Source: Phytophthora sp. 'mugwort' (lineage: Eukaryota; Oomycota; Peronosporomycetes; Peronosporales; Peronosporaceae). From it: 64,000 nucleotides of DNA. Where the stretch lies: the NCBI GenBank assembly GCA_033558025.1, contig JAUCEF010000004.1, positions 2,232,001 through 2,296,000 of the forward strand. Reading direction: 5' to 3'. Below, in pieces: positions 63,741 through 64,000 of this stretch. Each line of letters begins with the position of its first letter. Position 1 is the stretch's first letter. The notes under the pieces were generated by a model. It worked only from the letters and a program-made list of their open reading frames with translations, searched no databases and was not told the origin of the DNA. The translations under genes were made by a program, and so were the position numbers.

Positions 63741-64000
63741 GGATCGGCCCGATCTTGGCTGGTCGTGCTCTGCCGGTCACCCACAGGACCCCACCGCCAA
63801 CCCTTGCGCCGATTCTGAACCGCCTGACAGGATCGGTCAAAGATCATCCCGATCGAGGGCCGATCGAGTCCAAACCGGAGCCAGATCCAGTCAGGTCAAC
63901 TTCGTTGTTGCTGGTCAGTCTTGATCTTTTGTCTCCATTCCTTACCCAAATACGGACTCGGGTATATTTCCGATCCCCGACCTGTTGGGTGGCTGCGGAA

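Noticed and set aside
1..64000. tRNA, rRNA, CRISPR or RXLR-type effector genes
   Set aside because: No cloverleaf with conserved A/B boxes, no rRNA-like core, no regular repeat-spacer array, and no signal peptide followed by RxLR-dEER was found by eye.

Overview
The window reads as nuclear DNA of an oomycete, most likely Phytophthora or a close relative. Four things point there. Genes are compact, with short introns (about 45-100 nt) and conserved GT/AG borders. Many neighbours are divergent pairs separated by only 100-160 bp. Gene-dense blocks alternate with islands of decayed pogo/DDE_1, Mutator-like, IS630/Tc1-like and PIF/Harbinger-associated transposons. A fragment resembling a Crinkler (CRN) protein lies in one island, and the gene set includes flagellar and ciliary functions. 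No rRNA, tRNA, CRISPR or prokaryotic operon was seen. Exon structures were inferred by hand from splice motifs, reading-frame phase and protein similarity; total lengths divide by three in every model.

Layout. 1-6073 is a repeat and transposon island: a possible LTR, short tandem repeats, a pogo-like relic and a Mutator-like relic. 6074-25126 is gene-rich: ESF1, BBIP1, GET4, a LYR-motif protein, a WDR31-like WD40 protein, a CCDC81-like protein, an LRR receptor-like pseudokinase, a bZIP factor, TCTP, an SPX-EXS phosphate transporter and CHMP1. 25127-30985 is a second island. It holds an IS630/Tc1-like relic, an unrecognised broken coding region, a 1.6-kb DDE_1 element with TA-flanked inverted repeats at 27910-29523, and the CRN-like fragment. 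30986-34359 holds two purine nucleoside phosphorylase paralogues separated by a 681-bp TA-flanked element.

34653-61503 is again gene-dense: a WDR44-like protein, SPAG1, EXOSC1/CSL4, POP5, mL53, SAP18, SRP14, ATAD5/ELG1, a membrane-anchored LamG-like protein, an mL59-like protein, an SS18/SSXT protein, ISCA1, a probable axonemal protein, NUDC, two head-to-head VDAC paralogues around an enolase fragment, an EF-hand protein, EXOSC3/RRP40 and SmD1. 61640-64000 is a third repeat island, with a Harbinger-associated relic and a GATC-rich degenerate repeat array.

Functional themes. RNA metabolism is prominent (ESF1, two exosome cap subunits, POP5, SmD1, SAP18, SRP14). So are mitochondria (LYR protein, mL53, mL59-like, ISCA1, two VDACs) and cilium/flagellum biology (BBIP1, WDR31-like, SPAG1, and possibly CCDC81-like, the LG-D-Y repeat protein and the EF-hand protein). 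The least familiar items are the receptor pseudokinase built from one-repeat-per-exon LRRs, the type II membrane LamG-like protein, and the repeat protein at 52068-52808.
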